A DNA stretch of 64,000 nt, taken from positions 51,971,885 to 52,035,884 of the forward strand of contig CAIIXF020000001.1 of assembly GCA_903813345.2 (NCBI GenBank). The letters are read 5' to 3'. The stretch's first letter is position 1, and each line of letters begins with the position of its first letter. The notes under the pieces are model-generated. The model ran no database searches. It was not told the DNA's origin and saw only the letters and a program-made list of their open reading frames with translations. Source of the stretch: Owenia fusiformis (Eukaryota > Annelida > Polychaeta > Sabellida > Oweniidae). This document shows positions 11,601 through 23,000 of this stretch, piece by piece. Both the position numbers and the translations under genes were made by a program.

Positions 11601-14249
11601 AACTAAGACTAATTGCTATCATCAAAGAGGGTGGCGGACCAATTGAACTCCTCTTTTAGATCAAATACAATCCAATTAAAAAATTGTTGTATTTGGCCCA
11701 CCTTGTATATTATTTTGTCACCACATTCTGTTAAAGCCTCTATTTGGTATCTATCACAAATTCTTTAACTTTTGTAATACAGTGAGCAGCTAGCAGAATA
11801 GCAGATTACATGAATTGCACAGAATTGCATTACTTTTATTTGTTGTAGGACTACGATCAAGATCTCACACTCCTTCAGGTGAACAGAACTTGGAAGTAGG
11901 GGACCGGGTGGTAGTGGCTGGCCAGAGAAAGGGAACCATCAGATATGCTGGTGAAACTAAATTTGCTCCAGGTATGTATGTACATGCTCATCACATTTTC
12001 AAAAAGAGTTGAAAAACCAAATTTTAAATGTATGTCAGATATTGGAGATCACTTTGACTGAACTGTAAATATTTGATCATTTGAATCTATATTATTTCTG
12101 CTGGTGGCAGAACAAACATATCTATCCATCCATCTATTCATTGTGAGCAGTTTTCCCCATTTTCAACTTGGAGAATTGTTGCCTTTAACTTTGCTTGGAT
12201 AACCAGCCAGTGCTGGCAAGTTGGCAACAGTCTGCAACTGTGCAGAAATAAAAATTCACTTTATTTTTGTGAAAAAGAATCTTGTTACAAATAAAGTTAA
12301 TGCTGTGAAGGAAATATGATTGTAAAATTGTTTCTAGGTCTGTGGTTTGGTATAGAACTAGATAGGTCAGTTGGAAAAAATGATGGTGCAGTGAATGGAG
12401 AGAGATATTTCAAATGCCGTCCAAAACATGGAGTGTTTGCTCCACCCAGTAGAGTACAGAGGTATGCTTATTATCGATCCTATATGCTTCCCAAGTTTCA
12501 TATATGAGTTTCATGTAATTCTTCTACATTTTTGGTGAAATATAGATCAAAACAAATGGAGTATGAATATGAATATGATGAGAACATGTATGTATCATTT
12601 TTATTTAATTCAAAAAACAATTTAAAATATAGCTTCTCTCAGATCCCTCCTGTTAATTCATATTACAGAACTAAACTTTCATACCCACTTTAAAGTGAAC
12701 ATTAGCAAAAATATGTAGTTGCAAAATTTTTATTTTTCTAACAAAGAGTAATAAATACATGTAACCCAACATTTATAAAATTCAATAAAAAGATTTGATT
12801 TATGCATACCTCTATTGATTTTGTTTATAGATTTTTTGGTTCAATGCGAAGCTTAGCTGGATCCAGAGATTCTCTAGACTCAGTTGGGTTAGGCACTACA
12901 CCAAGGAGTCTTAGTGGCAGCCAGTCGAATATCTCTTCAACTCCAAGATCCAAAACCCCTGTGTCTTCCAGGTAATGTTCTTGTTCAATATTTTTAATAT
13001 CTCCAGTAATAAGAGCACTTGATGGATAGCTAGGTGTCATAGGTTTGATTCCACTTGGAAACTGACTTGATCACATCAGCCCTTGCACAGAATTTGATTC
13101 TTTGTTTTTATGTCACCACCACAAGAAGTGACATATTGTTACAAGTCTCAACTTTTTTTGTGGACCTTGTTTGGCATTCAGTGTCTGGCGGTCAGTGTTC
13201 AGAAAACAAATGGCAGGTGGTGAAATTTTGCATGTTAATGCCTTGTTTAATAACTGCTAAGATAAAATTTTAAACATATGAAAATTGCAAATACATAATG
13301 TAATATTCCATTACTCACTGGTTCATGTTAGATGTATTAGCATGGAATTAACTTGAGTAAGTCTGATCCAAAATGGTTGACAAAATTCATTCAATACCAA
13401 TGAACCTTCGATTCAGCAAAATTAAGATTCCATTGATTTCGCTGGAGTATTTCTTAGTGATTATTTATAAATGGAATTCTATGATTTTGCATGCAAAATA
13501 GTTCAAATCCAGATTTCACTTGGTTTAGCTGAAATCTTCAGTTGATCAACATCAAACAAATTTTGTCAACCATGTTGAATGTAAGTTTTATCCTGCTGTG
13601 AATCATTGATTACTGACCAGCCTGCAATATTTGAATCACCCATGATAAAAACACATGTTTGGTACTTTTCAGACAAACCTCAAGTGCCAGAAAATCTCTA
13701 TCTAGTTCCTTTGACTTCAAGTTGACCTGTGGAATGAGTGTGTTCTGCAATAATGAACTAGGTAAGAAAGAATACACACTTCTCTCTAGACATTCCAGCT
13801 GCAAATATACTAGTTTATACCTCTGCATATTACCAATACAATAAAACTTGTAAAATAGAACACTTTTCAGATTTGTTACCATTTACTTCATGCAAAAGGA
13901 TCCCCTGTAAGTAGAACACCTCCCAAGTGAAACACTATTTTGAGGTATTTCACAAAGTTAAACAGAGGTTTTGCCGTATATATTTTCAAATCAGCCTTCT
14001 TTTGGAATAAATCTTTAGTCATGTACATTGTGCATCTCTTCAGGTGTAGTGAGGTACATTGGTCCTACAGATTTCGCTGAAGGGACTTGGCTTGGAGTTG
14101 AACTGAGGACTCCAAAGGGTAAAAATGATGGATCAGTGAATGACAGACAATATTTTACATGTAAACCAGATCATGGACTCCTAGTACGGCCCAGTAAAGT
14201 GACTGTGCGTGGTATTAATGGTGCTAAACTCTTAGGAGAAAGAGATTGA
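5672..14249 (+). CDS. CLIP4: CAP-Gly domain-containing linker protein, CLIP4 type (ankyrin repeats plus three CAP-Gly domains)
   Basis: Coding exons: 5672-5944, 6391-6646, 6963-7106, 7279-7487, 7667-7802, 8367-8492, 9332-9766, 11226-11336, 11849-11971, 12338-12461, (12546-12587), 12831-12971, 13673-13761, 14044-14249. All joins keep frame and use AG/GT borders, giving 804 aa. The start ATG has an in-frame TGA 18 bases upstream. Exons 3-4 encode ankyrin repeats (about residues 107-224). Three CAP-Gly domains follow at about 275-345, 577-645 and 725-793, each with the GKNDG signature that binds the C-terminal EEY/F of tubulin and EB proteins. Three CAP-Gly domains, the N-terminal FFDP motif and the GINGAKL tail match vertebrate CLIP4 rather than CLIP3, which has two. 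The inferred role is a microtubule-associated linker. It is longer than the roughly 705 aa human protein because of a 145-aa extra exon. Confidence 0.93.
8735..8840. repeat. CLIP4: Small tandem repeat in a CLIP4 intron
   Basis: Three copies of about 38 bp containing AGCAACTATTCTTTTATATG followed by TGTCAGCAT(A/G)AGATT. The third copy has a small insertion. Confidence 0.7.
9332..9766 (+). CDS. CLIP4: CLIP4 exon: 145-codon symmetric insert between CAP-Gly 1 and 2
   Basis: A fully open 435-bp stretch lies between a pyrimidine-rich acceptor ending CTTTGTAG and a donor GAAG|GTTAGG. It enters and leaves in phase 1, so inclusion or skipping does not change the frame. It has no ATG near its start, so an ATG-based ORF search sees only an out-of-frame shadow. 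The peptide is rich in Asn, Ser, Glu and Asp, with an acidic patch (SSDTEDEVV) followed by a basic stretch, and looks like a disordered linker. I recognise no homologue in vertebrate CLIP4. It is probably a lineage-specific cassette exon. Confidence 0.75.
10230..10480. repeat. Likely interspersed repeat in a CLIP4 intron
   Basis: GGCGGAGTCATCATTATCCC followed by AAAGTTCGGAGGGATATAGG and CCGTTCGTCTGTACGTCTGT resembles a repeat type common in marine invertebrate genomes. A degraded relative (GAAGGGATATAG, then CATCTGTTCGTTCATCC) is at 15280-15350. No coding content. Confidence 0.4.
11468..11705. mobile_element. MITE in a CLIP4 intron
   Basis: The left end CAGGGTGGGCCAAAAA pairs with a right end whose reverse complement is CAAGGTGGGCCAAATA, followed by TA. 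The 238-bp interior is non-coding. The left TA appears mutated to AG. It resembles a mariner-derived MITE. Confidence 0.5.
12546..12587 (+). CDS. CLIP4: Candidate 42-bp microexon of CLIP4
   Basis: A stretch of 42 bases lies between an ATAG acceptor and a GTATGT donor, only 84 bases after the previous exon. It encodes 14 residues rich in Tyr and Glu (MEYEYEYDE). The flanking phases (2 in, 2 out) match, so it can be included or skipped in frame just after CAP-Gly 2. The acceptor tract is modest and the sequence is simple (repeated GAATAT), so it may be chance. Confidence 0.35.
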
Positions 14250-14674
14250 GGGGACCATAGAATTTATAATCTACATTATACACTTCAGAGACTTAAGATT
14301 TTTAATATGAACACCTGAATATTGCCAACACCTCAGTCATGTAAACACATGTGAGACATCCATATATCAAGATATGTACAGTGTATGTACAGTGTATGTA
14401 AATGATACAGTGTTTTATGTTTTGAGGGAGTCAAAGATATATGCAATCCTTGATCTACTCTCAGCTTAATTAATTAACTAAATTATTGACATTATAAGTA
14501 TGTTGTTATTGGCATTATTGCATAACTCAATTATGCGTATGTTATAATCCGATTATTACTCTATAATGGGCAGTAGCCTGAGTTGACCAGTCAAGACGCT
14601 TACTGATGTTGGATTACAGACCATAAGTACAGTTACCAATTTATATCATACCTGAATTTTGTTTTTCATGTATT

Positions 14675-14680
14675 AATAAA
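14675..14680 (+). promoter_or_regulatory. CLIP4: Likely CLIP4 polyadenylation signal (AATAAA)
   Basis: This AATAAA lies about 425 bases after the CLIP4 stop codon, inside ATTAATAAAGC. It is the first canonical signal I noticed in the 3' UTR. Later ones near 15138 and 16850 could serve longer transcripts. Confidence 0.5.
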
Positions 14681-14689
14681 GCTCTCTAG

Positions 14690-17600
14690 TTTTGGAACCT
14701 CTAAAATGCAGAAATCATTCACCATGTTAAATGCTGCCATATCTTGGATTATTTTATGTTATGTAGTTTTAAGCGATACTAGAGTAAAATGTCCTGGTTC
14801 CATTATAAACCATTTCTGGTATATCCCAGTATTTATTAAAGACCATTGATGTTTTTATTTTTGCCACAATTCATCTCCGTGTAATGACATCTCTTTGATC
14901 AATAAATCAAAAGCATAGATCCAGTCAAGGTCTTTGCTCTGATGTTTATTCATTCATTACTTCTAGCACATGATAAGCAGAACTATTGTTTATGACACTC
15001 CTTTTTCATAATTTTTTATCTCATAGCCATGTACTCAACTTAAACAAATTAATTTATAGGCCATTTTATTTGAACAAACCAAACTATTATTTATAGCAGA
15101 TGAAAGCATGGATTATGCTAATACATAATATACTTTCAATAAAAATCATTTATGTAAATATTGACGCATCATCTGATGTTACTAGTTTCATAATATCTGC
15201 ATACAGACATGCCATCTTTTAAGACAAAGGAGGTATTTTCCCTAGGGTCTCGTTCAAACAGTCTTACTTGCTTGTTATACCACCGACTGAAATTAGGAAG
15301 GGATATAGAATACAGTAGCCAGGCATCCATCTGTTCGTTCATCCATTTTTCAGTCTGGGTAATAATTGAAATATTAATTGATGGATTTAATTAAGCTTTT
15401 AGAGGGTGATGCCTTCTGATCATTGTATCTCTGCTTGGAAGTAAATATTCAATACTACTGTAATTTCCATCACATAATGTAATAAGTAAGTGATTCGATA
15501 AAATATGTTTTGTTATGTGGGATTAGCTGATCTGGGGAGTTGCTGTGTTCTAGTTGATAATCAAGAGATACTGATATTATTTTGTGTACTTATTTTCTTG
15601 TTGTGCCCTCTCACTGCCCATTCTCAATCAAATACAGGCTCAGATAATAATCAAGTGGACTTGGTAATCAGAAACCTTGCATTTTAGCCTCAAAAGGATG
15701 AGCCCAATATAAATTGATAATTGAATTATTAAGCAGGAAGCAAGGTTTCAGGGCATCAGATCTCCAATATATATTGTGCCTTTCTGCTTCCTCATTGACT
15801 TGCTAATAGCTGGCTTATACCCTAGCTAATACTTCCAAAATTGGTTAAAGGTAGTCCCTAAATAACATTATTATTGATTTATGAAATGGTCCCTGTCTGT
15901 CTAGCCAGCTAAAGATCGTTTAATAAATTGACAGTAGTCTGAATCCAGTGTTGTAACAGGAGATCCATTGCATATTGATCATCAGTTCTCAATTAACTCA
16001 GCGCTGATTAACTTAAGCAACATTTAAGCTACATTGACCCCCAGGGCTCTCCCAAGTTTCGTTCTGACTGTCAAAATGATTCTGTCTGAAAAAATAATTA
16101 TTTAAAATGCTTTCTCAAAAATGTCAACCAATTCCCCTGAAAAATTCTGACATTTGGTACATGTACATGACATTTTGCATATTGTTAATGGTTTGTAGGC
16201 AGACAAGTTTTATTTTAATGTGTTCAACTACAGTAAAACCTGTCTTCCTGAACACCAGTGTCAGATGAACACCCCTTCTCAGCACATAATCCACTGGCAT
16301 CTGTATGAAATGTCCTCTGTATAGTGAACACCTACCTTCGGTGAACGAATTTCACTGTACATAGATTTAACTGTAGTATTAATGTGAAAATAAGATTGAT
16401 CAAGGACATGTATTTAAATACATATTTTCATAAGAGTATATGATTGAATTTCTATGGTGTACCATACAAATATGGTATAGATTGAGTTATTTATTATATG
16501 ATTTGTAATGTTGACCTTTGTTTTTTCATGGGATTTCTGCAATTAGGGTAGAAACCCCAATTGCGCTATTGTCTGAATGGCTTAACATCTACAAAGCCAA
16601 TCTTATATTGGACACTAGGGAAATCACACCAGGGATGTTTTTGTTTAGATACTTTATATACTTATTATTATACCTAGTCAAGAGGTGTGTTGTTGAGGCC
16701 AAGATAAGCTATTAAAACCTCAGTCATAATTGCTCTACGGTACGGCAACCATAGAAAATCTACATCATACTGCTTATCCCTATATTTTATGCTGCATATT
16801 TCTCTCGAATGGTTGCTGTAGATCAAATGTGACTGCTGCATAAATGTGAAATAAATAGAACTGTAATAGGTATTAGAAATATATTTTAATTATTTATGCT
16901 CTTCTATCTGTTCAGTATAAATGTGATATACATATAAACTACTCAATAAATTATTTATTACAGTAGCTATATGGAGTAAATTTTGACTTTGATCTCTTAG
17001 AATGAGGTCGATTCAGTAAATGGCATCTAAATGAACGTGAAAATAAGTGACAATGGGTGTTCAAATTTTTGTTCTTTGTTCTTTATAACAACAAAGACAC
17101 TTTGGAATAAAGTATAGAAGAATGATATGAAATCACAATGCTAAATTACTTTTCAACTTCATGTAAGAGGTTGTTTTAATACTCAGTCTATTGCCCATCC
17201 AGATAAAGCATAACAGAGCTTTCCGATTAATAAACCCTGCTGCCCTTTGCTACATCAAGAATTTAGTAGATCCTATTTTTTGAAAATAGGTATTACTTTA
17301 AACTTGTTGCATTTCAATCCACTGAGTCAATCTCACTCTACCCCTTTCAAAATGCAAAGCATAGGTGTCCGTTTATCCAATCGATAATGCAGTGGTCAGA
17401 AAAGTTGAACTTTTGGGGCTTCTCACCTTTTCTCAAAATAAAACCTAATTCAATGATGCTTTTGTTCAAATCTCTGTGAGATATTTCCATAAAGTACACA
17501 ATAGTGGTTCCAAAAATTAAACAAAAAACTGAACACAATTTTATTTTGAACAATCACTTAGATTTTTATATTCATGTACAACAGTTTGTGACCCATCCCT

Positions 17601-19960
17601 CTTATGAGGAATGGTAATTTTGATAATAAATAACATTTTACACATATGTTTAAATTAAACATGCTATTTACACATTTGTCAGTATAGTACAGCAGACATG
17701 TACACACTGCAGATAGGCCCATATTTTAAATACTCTCATAATTAAAAATCACCAATTATCCTTTTTGACGATTTCATATTTTCTCTGTTTTTTACCCCCT
17801 CCCCTTTTATATCTATTTTCCTTTATTCACGAATGGAGGAAGAGGGGGTCAGATTCTAACATGCAAGACTTGATTTGATTTTATGGAATTGTTCAACTTT
17901 TTGACTGATCTACAAGGCAAAATAATTTATTACCTATTTAAAATGTCTCCTTGGCCATGCTTGCTCACTTTATGCAAACAGGTATCTGCTTTGAATGCAG
18001 TCAGTATATCTCAGTATATAGAGAGCCTCAAGTGAGGTCATTAATGATTAATAATATAAAGAACTCCAGAATATATCAATGAAGATTTAAAAGTGTGCTG
18101 TTTCCACATCTTGAATGTTAAACATCCAAACCTGAGGAATCACAATCAGTATTTGTTAGAGATCATTTACTTAACAATTAAGAGTGGTTTTGGAAATAGT
18201 TCCAAATACATTGTATAGAGACTAAAATCATGAACATGCATATTTTGATCATTACAAGTTTAAAGTGACACATCTAGTTATTAAAGATGCTTACTTAAAG
18301 TAAGTTCCTTGAGGAAAGTATTCCATATAAATAATAGACAAGTGCCTTGAAATAATCATGTAATATCATGAACTGGTATTGGAAATAGGTTCATATAAAT
18401 TATACAATTAGTAGACATGTCGAGAAATAGTAAAAACAGATATAATCATTATTATCCTAGGTAAAGTTAATTGGATTTGAAATGCGTTCATATTGGAGCA
18501 TTTTTAGTTGGCGTAGATTAAAAAAAATCATTAAACGTACAGTTGTTAAGAAAGACCACTGTATGTATTGGAATTGGATATATATTGGAATAAACAGTAC
18601 CTGTAATGAATACAGTATGTCTCCTTATTGATTCTGAGTTCCCATGTTTATCAATAATTTTTTGCATTAGCATATTTTTTCCAAAATGGAAATAAATAAA
18701 AATGGCAGTTCAGAGAATAGATGACAGATGATGGGGCTCCTGATGGGTAAATTACAACTATAAATTCAACTTTTAGATTTTTATAAAATAAACATATTGG
18801 GTGGCTTAAATGATGTACTATAATACATCAATCCAGGAGAGGTACAATTGTGTTACGACTACTGCACATTTGGTATTGACATGCAATCACTGATAAATAC
18901 AGATCAAACGTTTTAATTTATAAAAAAAATTAAATCCATATTGAATGATTCTAGAGTGAAAAAAGCATTGACTCTTCAAAATGATAGATCAGACATGAAA
19001 AGCCCTTGCTGTATGTTTATCTCAGAAAAGATAAATAAAAATAGGTAAAAGTGTGCATGTCACATTTTTCCTTCGGGAGCCCCATTATGCATTTTATGTC
19101 ATGTTTTCTCCAAATTGCCAATAAAAAGAACCGTTTTCAGAGTTTGCTCTCTATCATGATTTAAAAATCTTCATCCATGCATTCTGGTCTTAAAAACATT
19201 TGAAATGCATACTTTAAAAACATTTACAGTTGAAATATAATTTGACATATCATGTTTGATTTAGTTCCCCATTTTTGTTCAGATAGCACTGGCACCTTAT
19301 AGCTCTGGGTCTTATATATTGGATATATAGATCTCTTTTACTTTATTTGTCATACTAAATCCTGTTTTATATACCTATACCTTGTAACGTCCACATTAGC
19401 TCTTGATTTGTAAATTTTTCAGAATTATAATGTGCCAGAACAATTAGATTAACCAACCACCAGACAATCTCTCATACATGTAGTAAGTAAGTGGAAAGTT
19501 GGAATTCTCACATGTACATATAATGTTGCTCAGCTATCGGATACCATACAAAGTATTTACAATCATCATTCTTCAACTTATGTTTCACTGTAATATAGGG
19601 ATGTTGTCAAAATGTTGACAGTTGCGAAAAAGTTAATTTCATATTTACGTAGTTCGACCACCCATTCCCATATAATTTGAATATAAATCTCATTTGATTT
19701 GCATTTTGAAAATTTCAAAAATTGCCAATTTTTTCATCAAAAATGAACATTTTAACTAAATAAATCACCTACCCCCATTATATTATTCCACAACTGTTGG
19801 AATTTGGACAACTTCCCCCTGGTAACTTGGAATCTCATAATTTGGGCTGATGGGGCTGATGTCATTTCTTTAGTATACACTATAGATGACTTTTCCTGAA
19901 TAATCCATAACCATAAATACTTTTTATGATGATAGTAGAATTATATGAGGCACACCACTG
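14690..19960. other. Spacer between convergent CLIP4 and Shaw
   Basis: AT-rich, stop-dense DNA in all frames. It should contain the 3' UTR of Shaw (below 19963) and perhaps longer CLIP4 3' ends. Apart from the MITE-like segment at 16228-16380 and the degraded repeat at 15280-15350, I see nothing with structure. Confidence 0.5.
16228..16380. mobile_element. Possible pogo-like MITE in the spacer after CLIP4
   Basis: ACTACAGTAAAACCTGTC at the left and TTTAACTGTAGT at the right are short inverted ends about 150 bp apart. Similar CAGTAAAACC-type tracts with repeated GAACACC words occur near 7950-8120 and 13900-13975 inside CLIP4 introns, suggesting degraded relatives. Confidence 0.35.
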
Positions 19961-19962
19961 AC

Positions 19963-20090
19963 TTATGTATTCACTGAAACAAATGCATTGGGAGCGCCAG
20001 CTGTTGGTGAACTGTTGCGTTCAATTGGTTTATGCTGGGCAGTTGGGGTATTCTGAGGTGTTCCTATTTTCACATCTGCATTAGCAGCAT
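19963..20090 (-). CDS. Shaw: Shaw terminal coding exon
   Basis: The acceptor CTTTCAG at 20091-20097 opens a phase-1 exon of 42 codons ending in TAA at 19963-19965. The peptide is Thr/Pro/Ala-rich ([15 protein letters not shown]) and ends AFVSVNT. Phase and strand fit the duplicated exons upstream. The 3' UTR continues to lower coordinates; a TTTATT (AATAAA on the minus strand) lies near 19342. Confidence 0.65.
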
Positions 20091-23000
20091 CTGAAAGCAA
20101 GCAAACAATAAACAATGAAGATATTTCATTTGTTGACATATTGATTAATCTAGTTATTACAACAGATAGCCACTTGTAGGTATAAAACCCCTAGATGGTG
20201 AAGCTGTATTTGTAGTTGATGTCACCATGAAAGCCCATAATGTCACGAGCCTAGGAAATCAACCAATGCAATCTCTTTAACATGAGTGCTCTTGTGGACA
20301 ATGCAAAACTGTTTTGCTACAAAACCTTTGTATCTACTTTCCACATTACTTTGTAAAATCAACTATAAATAAAATTATTTGGTACAGTATTTGGTGGCAT
20401 CATCCACCTGAGTAGATGTGCCAAAATAATTTATATAAAGGTATTCATTAGAGGTTACAGGGATCATTTGACATTCAAACCTACTATTAGCTTGTTTTTT
20501 TAATCATTTATTTCATAAATAAGTTTAGGGTAAGTTATACATGTTATACCGCCTAGGTTTGAACATAAACATTGTTGGCAGTAGGTTATAAGTAAGTACA
20601 TAATATCATATAGGATATGAAATTTAATGACGTTACACCATATCTAAAGAATCAGGAATATATGAGTGGACATTTAATAGTGAAAAGTACATACATGGAT
20701 AAAGGGCTAAGCAAGGGCTATCGTTTCCATACTTTTGGTGATGAACTTTGCAGTTAGATGAAGAATTTGGTTATTGGATTTTGAGTCATAGTTTTTATGA
20801 CCTTAAAGTAAGAACTCTATCTTACCTTGTTGGTTAAGCTTTAGGTAAATTTCAATCAATTGCAAATGTGAAAGTTGAGCAATCAAATCTATCCTTTCAT
20901 TTTCATTTAAGTTGCAGTGATGGAAGACATGTTTAGTTGTTTGAGGATTGCCACATTTACATAAATTATTTTCGACACCACTAAAGTTATGAGCATATTT
21001 ATGTGCTTTAAAAAGAGATTTGCTCTCAGCTAGTTATTAAGTGGAATTTCAAGACTTCTATCTAAATTAAGGGTTTTAAATTAAGGGTTTAGCTTGTTTG
21101 GAAGTCACAATAACAATCCACTTGAAGTACTTGACAATGCAAATCAATCAAACCTTCATTTGTGAAAGTTTGGAATTTTTAAGAATAGTTAAGGACTAAA
21201 AATATTCAATCACCCAGAAACACAAGGTCAATGGGAAGATACCTGCTTAGAAATGTATGCATTCGCCACTGGGTAAAACACTCCACTTTTGAACATGATG
21301 ACACTAGGTAACACTCAACTATCAAACCTACCTGAGTTGCCTTTGACAATAGTTAACACTTCAATATTAAAAAAAACTATCTGAGCTATTTTTTACTATT
21401 GGTAAAACTGCACTATTAAACCTACATGAGTTGTGTTTGACAAAAGGGAACACTCAAGTATCCCTACTTGTGTTATGTTTGATGATAGGTAGCACTCAAC
21501 TATCAAACCTACTTGAGTTCTGTTTGATGAAAGGTAGCACTCAACTATCAAACCAACCTGAGTTCTGTTTGATGAAAGGTAGCACTCAACTATCAAACCT
21601 ACTTGAGTTCTGTTTGATGAAAGGTAATACTCAACTATTAAACCTACTTGAGTTATGTTTGATGAAAGGTAGCACTCAACTATCAAAACTACTTGAGTTA
21701 TATTTGACAATGGGTAGCACTCAACTATCAAACCTACTTGAGTTATATTTGACTTTAGGTAGCACTCAACTATCAAACCTACTTGAGTTCTGTTTGATGA
21801 AAGGTAGCACTCAACTATCAAACCTACTTGAGTTATGTTTGATGAAAGGTAGCACTCAACTATCAAACCTACTTGAGTTCTGTTTGATGAAAGGTAATAC
21901 TCAACTATTAAACCTACTTGAGTTATGTTTGATGAAAGGTAGCACTCAACTATCAAAACTACTTGAGTTATATTTGACAATGGGTAGCACTCAACTATCA
22001 AACCTACTTGAGTTATATTTGACTTTAGGTAGCACTCAACTATCAAACCTACTTGAGTTCTGTTTGATGAAAGGTAGCACTCAACTATCAAACCTACTTG
22101 AGTTATGTTTGATGAAAGGTAGCACTCAACTATCAAACATACTTGAGTTATGTTTGATAATAGGTAGCACGTAAAACATCAAACCTACTTGATTTATGCT
22201 TTACATTAGATAGCATTCAACTATGAAACCTCCCTGAGTTCTGTTTGATATAAGGTAGCACTCAGCTATCAAACCTACCTGGGTCCTGTTTGATATAAGG
22301 TAGCACTCGACTATAATACCTACTCGATTTATGTTTGACAATACATAGCATTAATCTATCAAACCTACTTGAGTTCTGTTTGATGAAAGGTAGCTCTCAA
22401 CTATCAACCAACCTTAGTTCTGTTTGATGAAAGGTAGCACTCAACAATCAAACCTACTTGAGTTATATTTGACTTTAGGTAGCACTCAACTATCAAACCT
22501 ACTTGAGTTCTGTTTAATGAAAGGTAGCACTCCAACTATCAAACCAACCTGAGTTATGTTTGATGAAAGGTAGCACTCAACTATCAAACATACTTGAGTT
22601 ATGTTTGATAATAGGTAGCACGTAAAACATCAAACCTACTTGATTTATGCTTTACATTAGATAGCATTCAACTATGAAACCTACCTGAGTTCTGTTTGAT
22701 ATAAGGTAGCACTCAGCTATCAAACCTACCTGGGTCCTGTTTGATATAAGGTAGCACTCAACTATCAAGCCTACTTGAGCTATGTTTGTCATTAAGTACT
22801 AACACTAAAGGATCAAACCTACTTGAGTTATGTTTGACATTTTTTGACATTAGGAACTAGCTCACATGTTTAAACCTACCTGAGTTATGTTTGACATTAG
22901 GTGGCATTCAACTATCAAACCTACCTGAGTTATGTTTGACATTAGGTGGCATTCAACTATCAAACCTACTTGAGTTATGTTTGACATAATTGGTAACCTA

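Noticed and set aside
21396-22174. Overlapping ~246-codon ORFs on both strands with 15-residue repeats
   Set aside because: They are produced by a 45-bp repeat unit, which is a multiple of three and happens to lack stops in those frames. They are not in the frame used by the Shaw exons.
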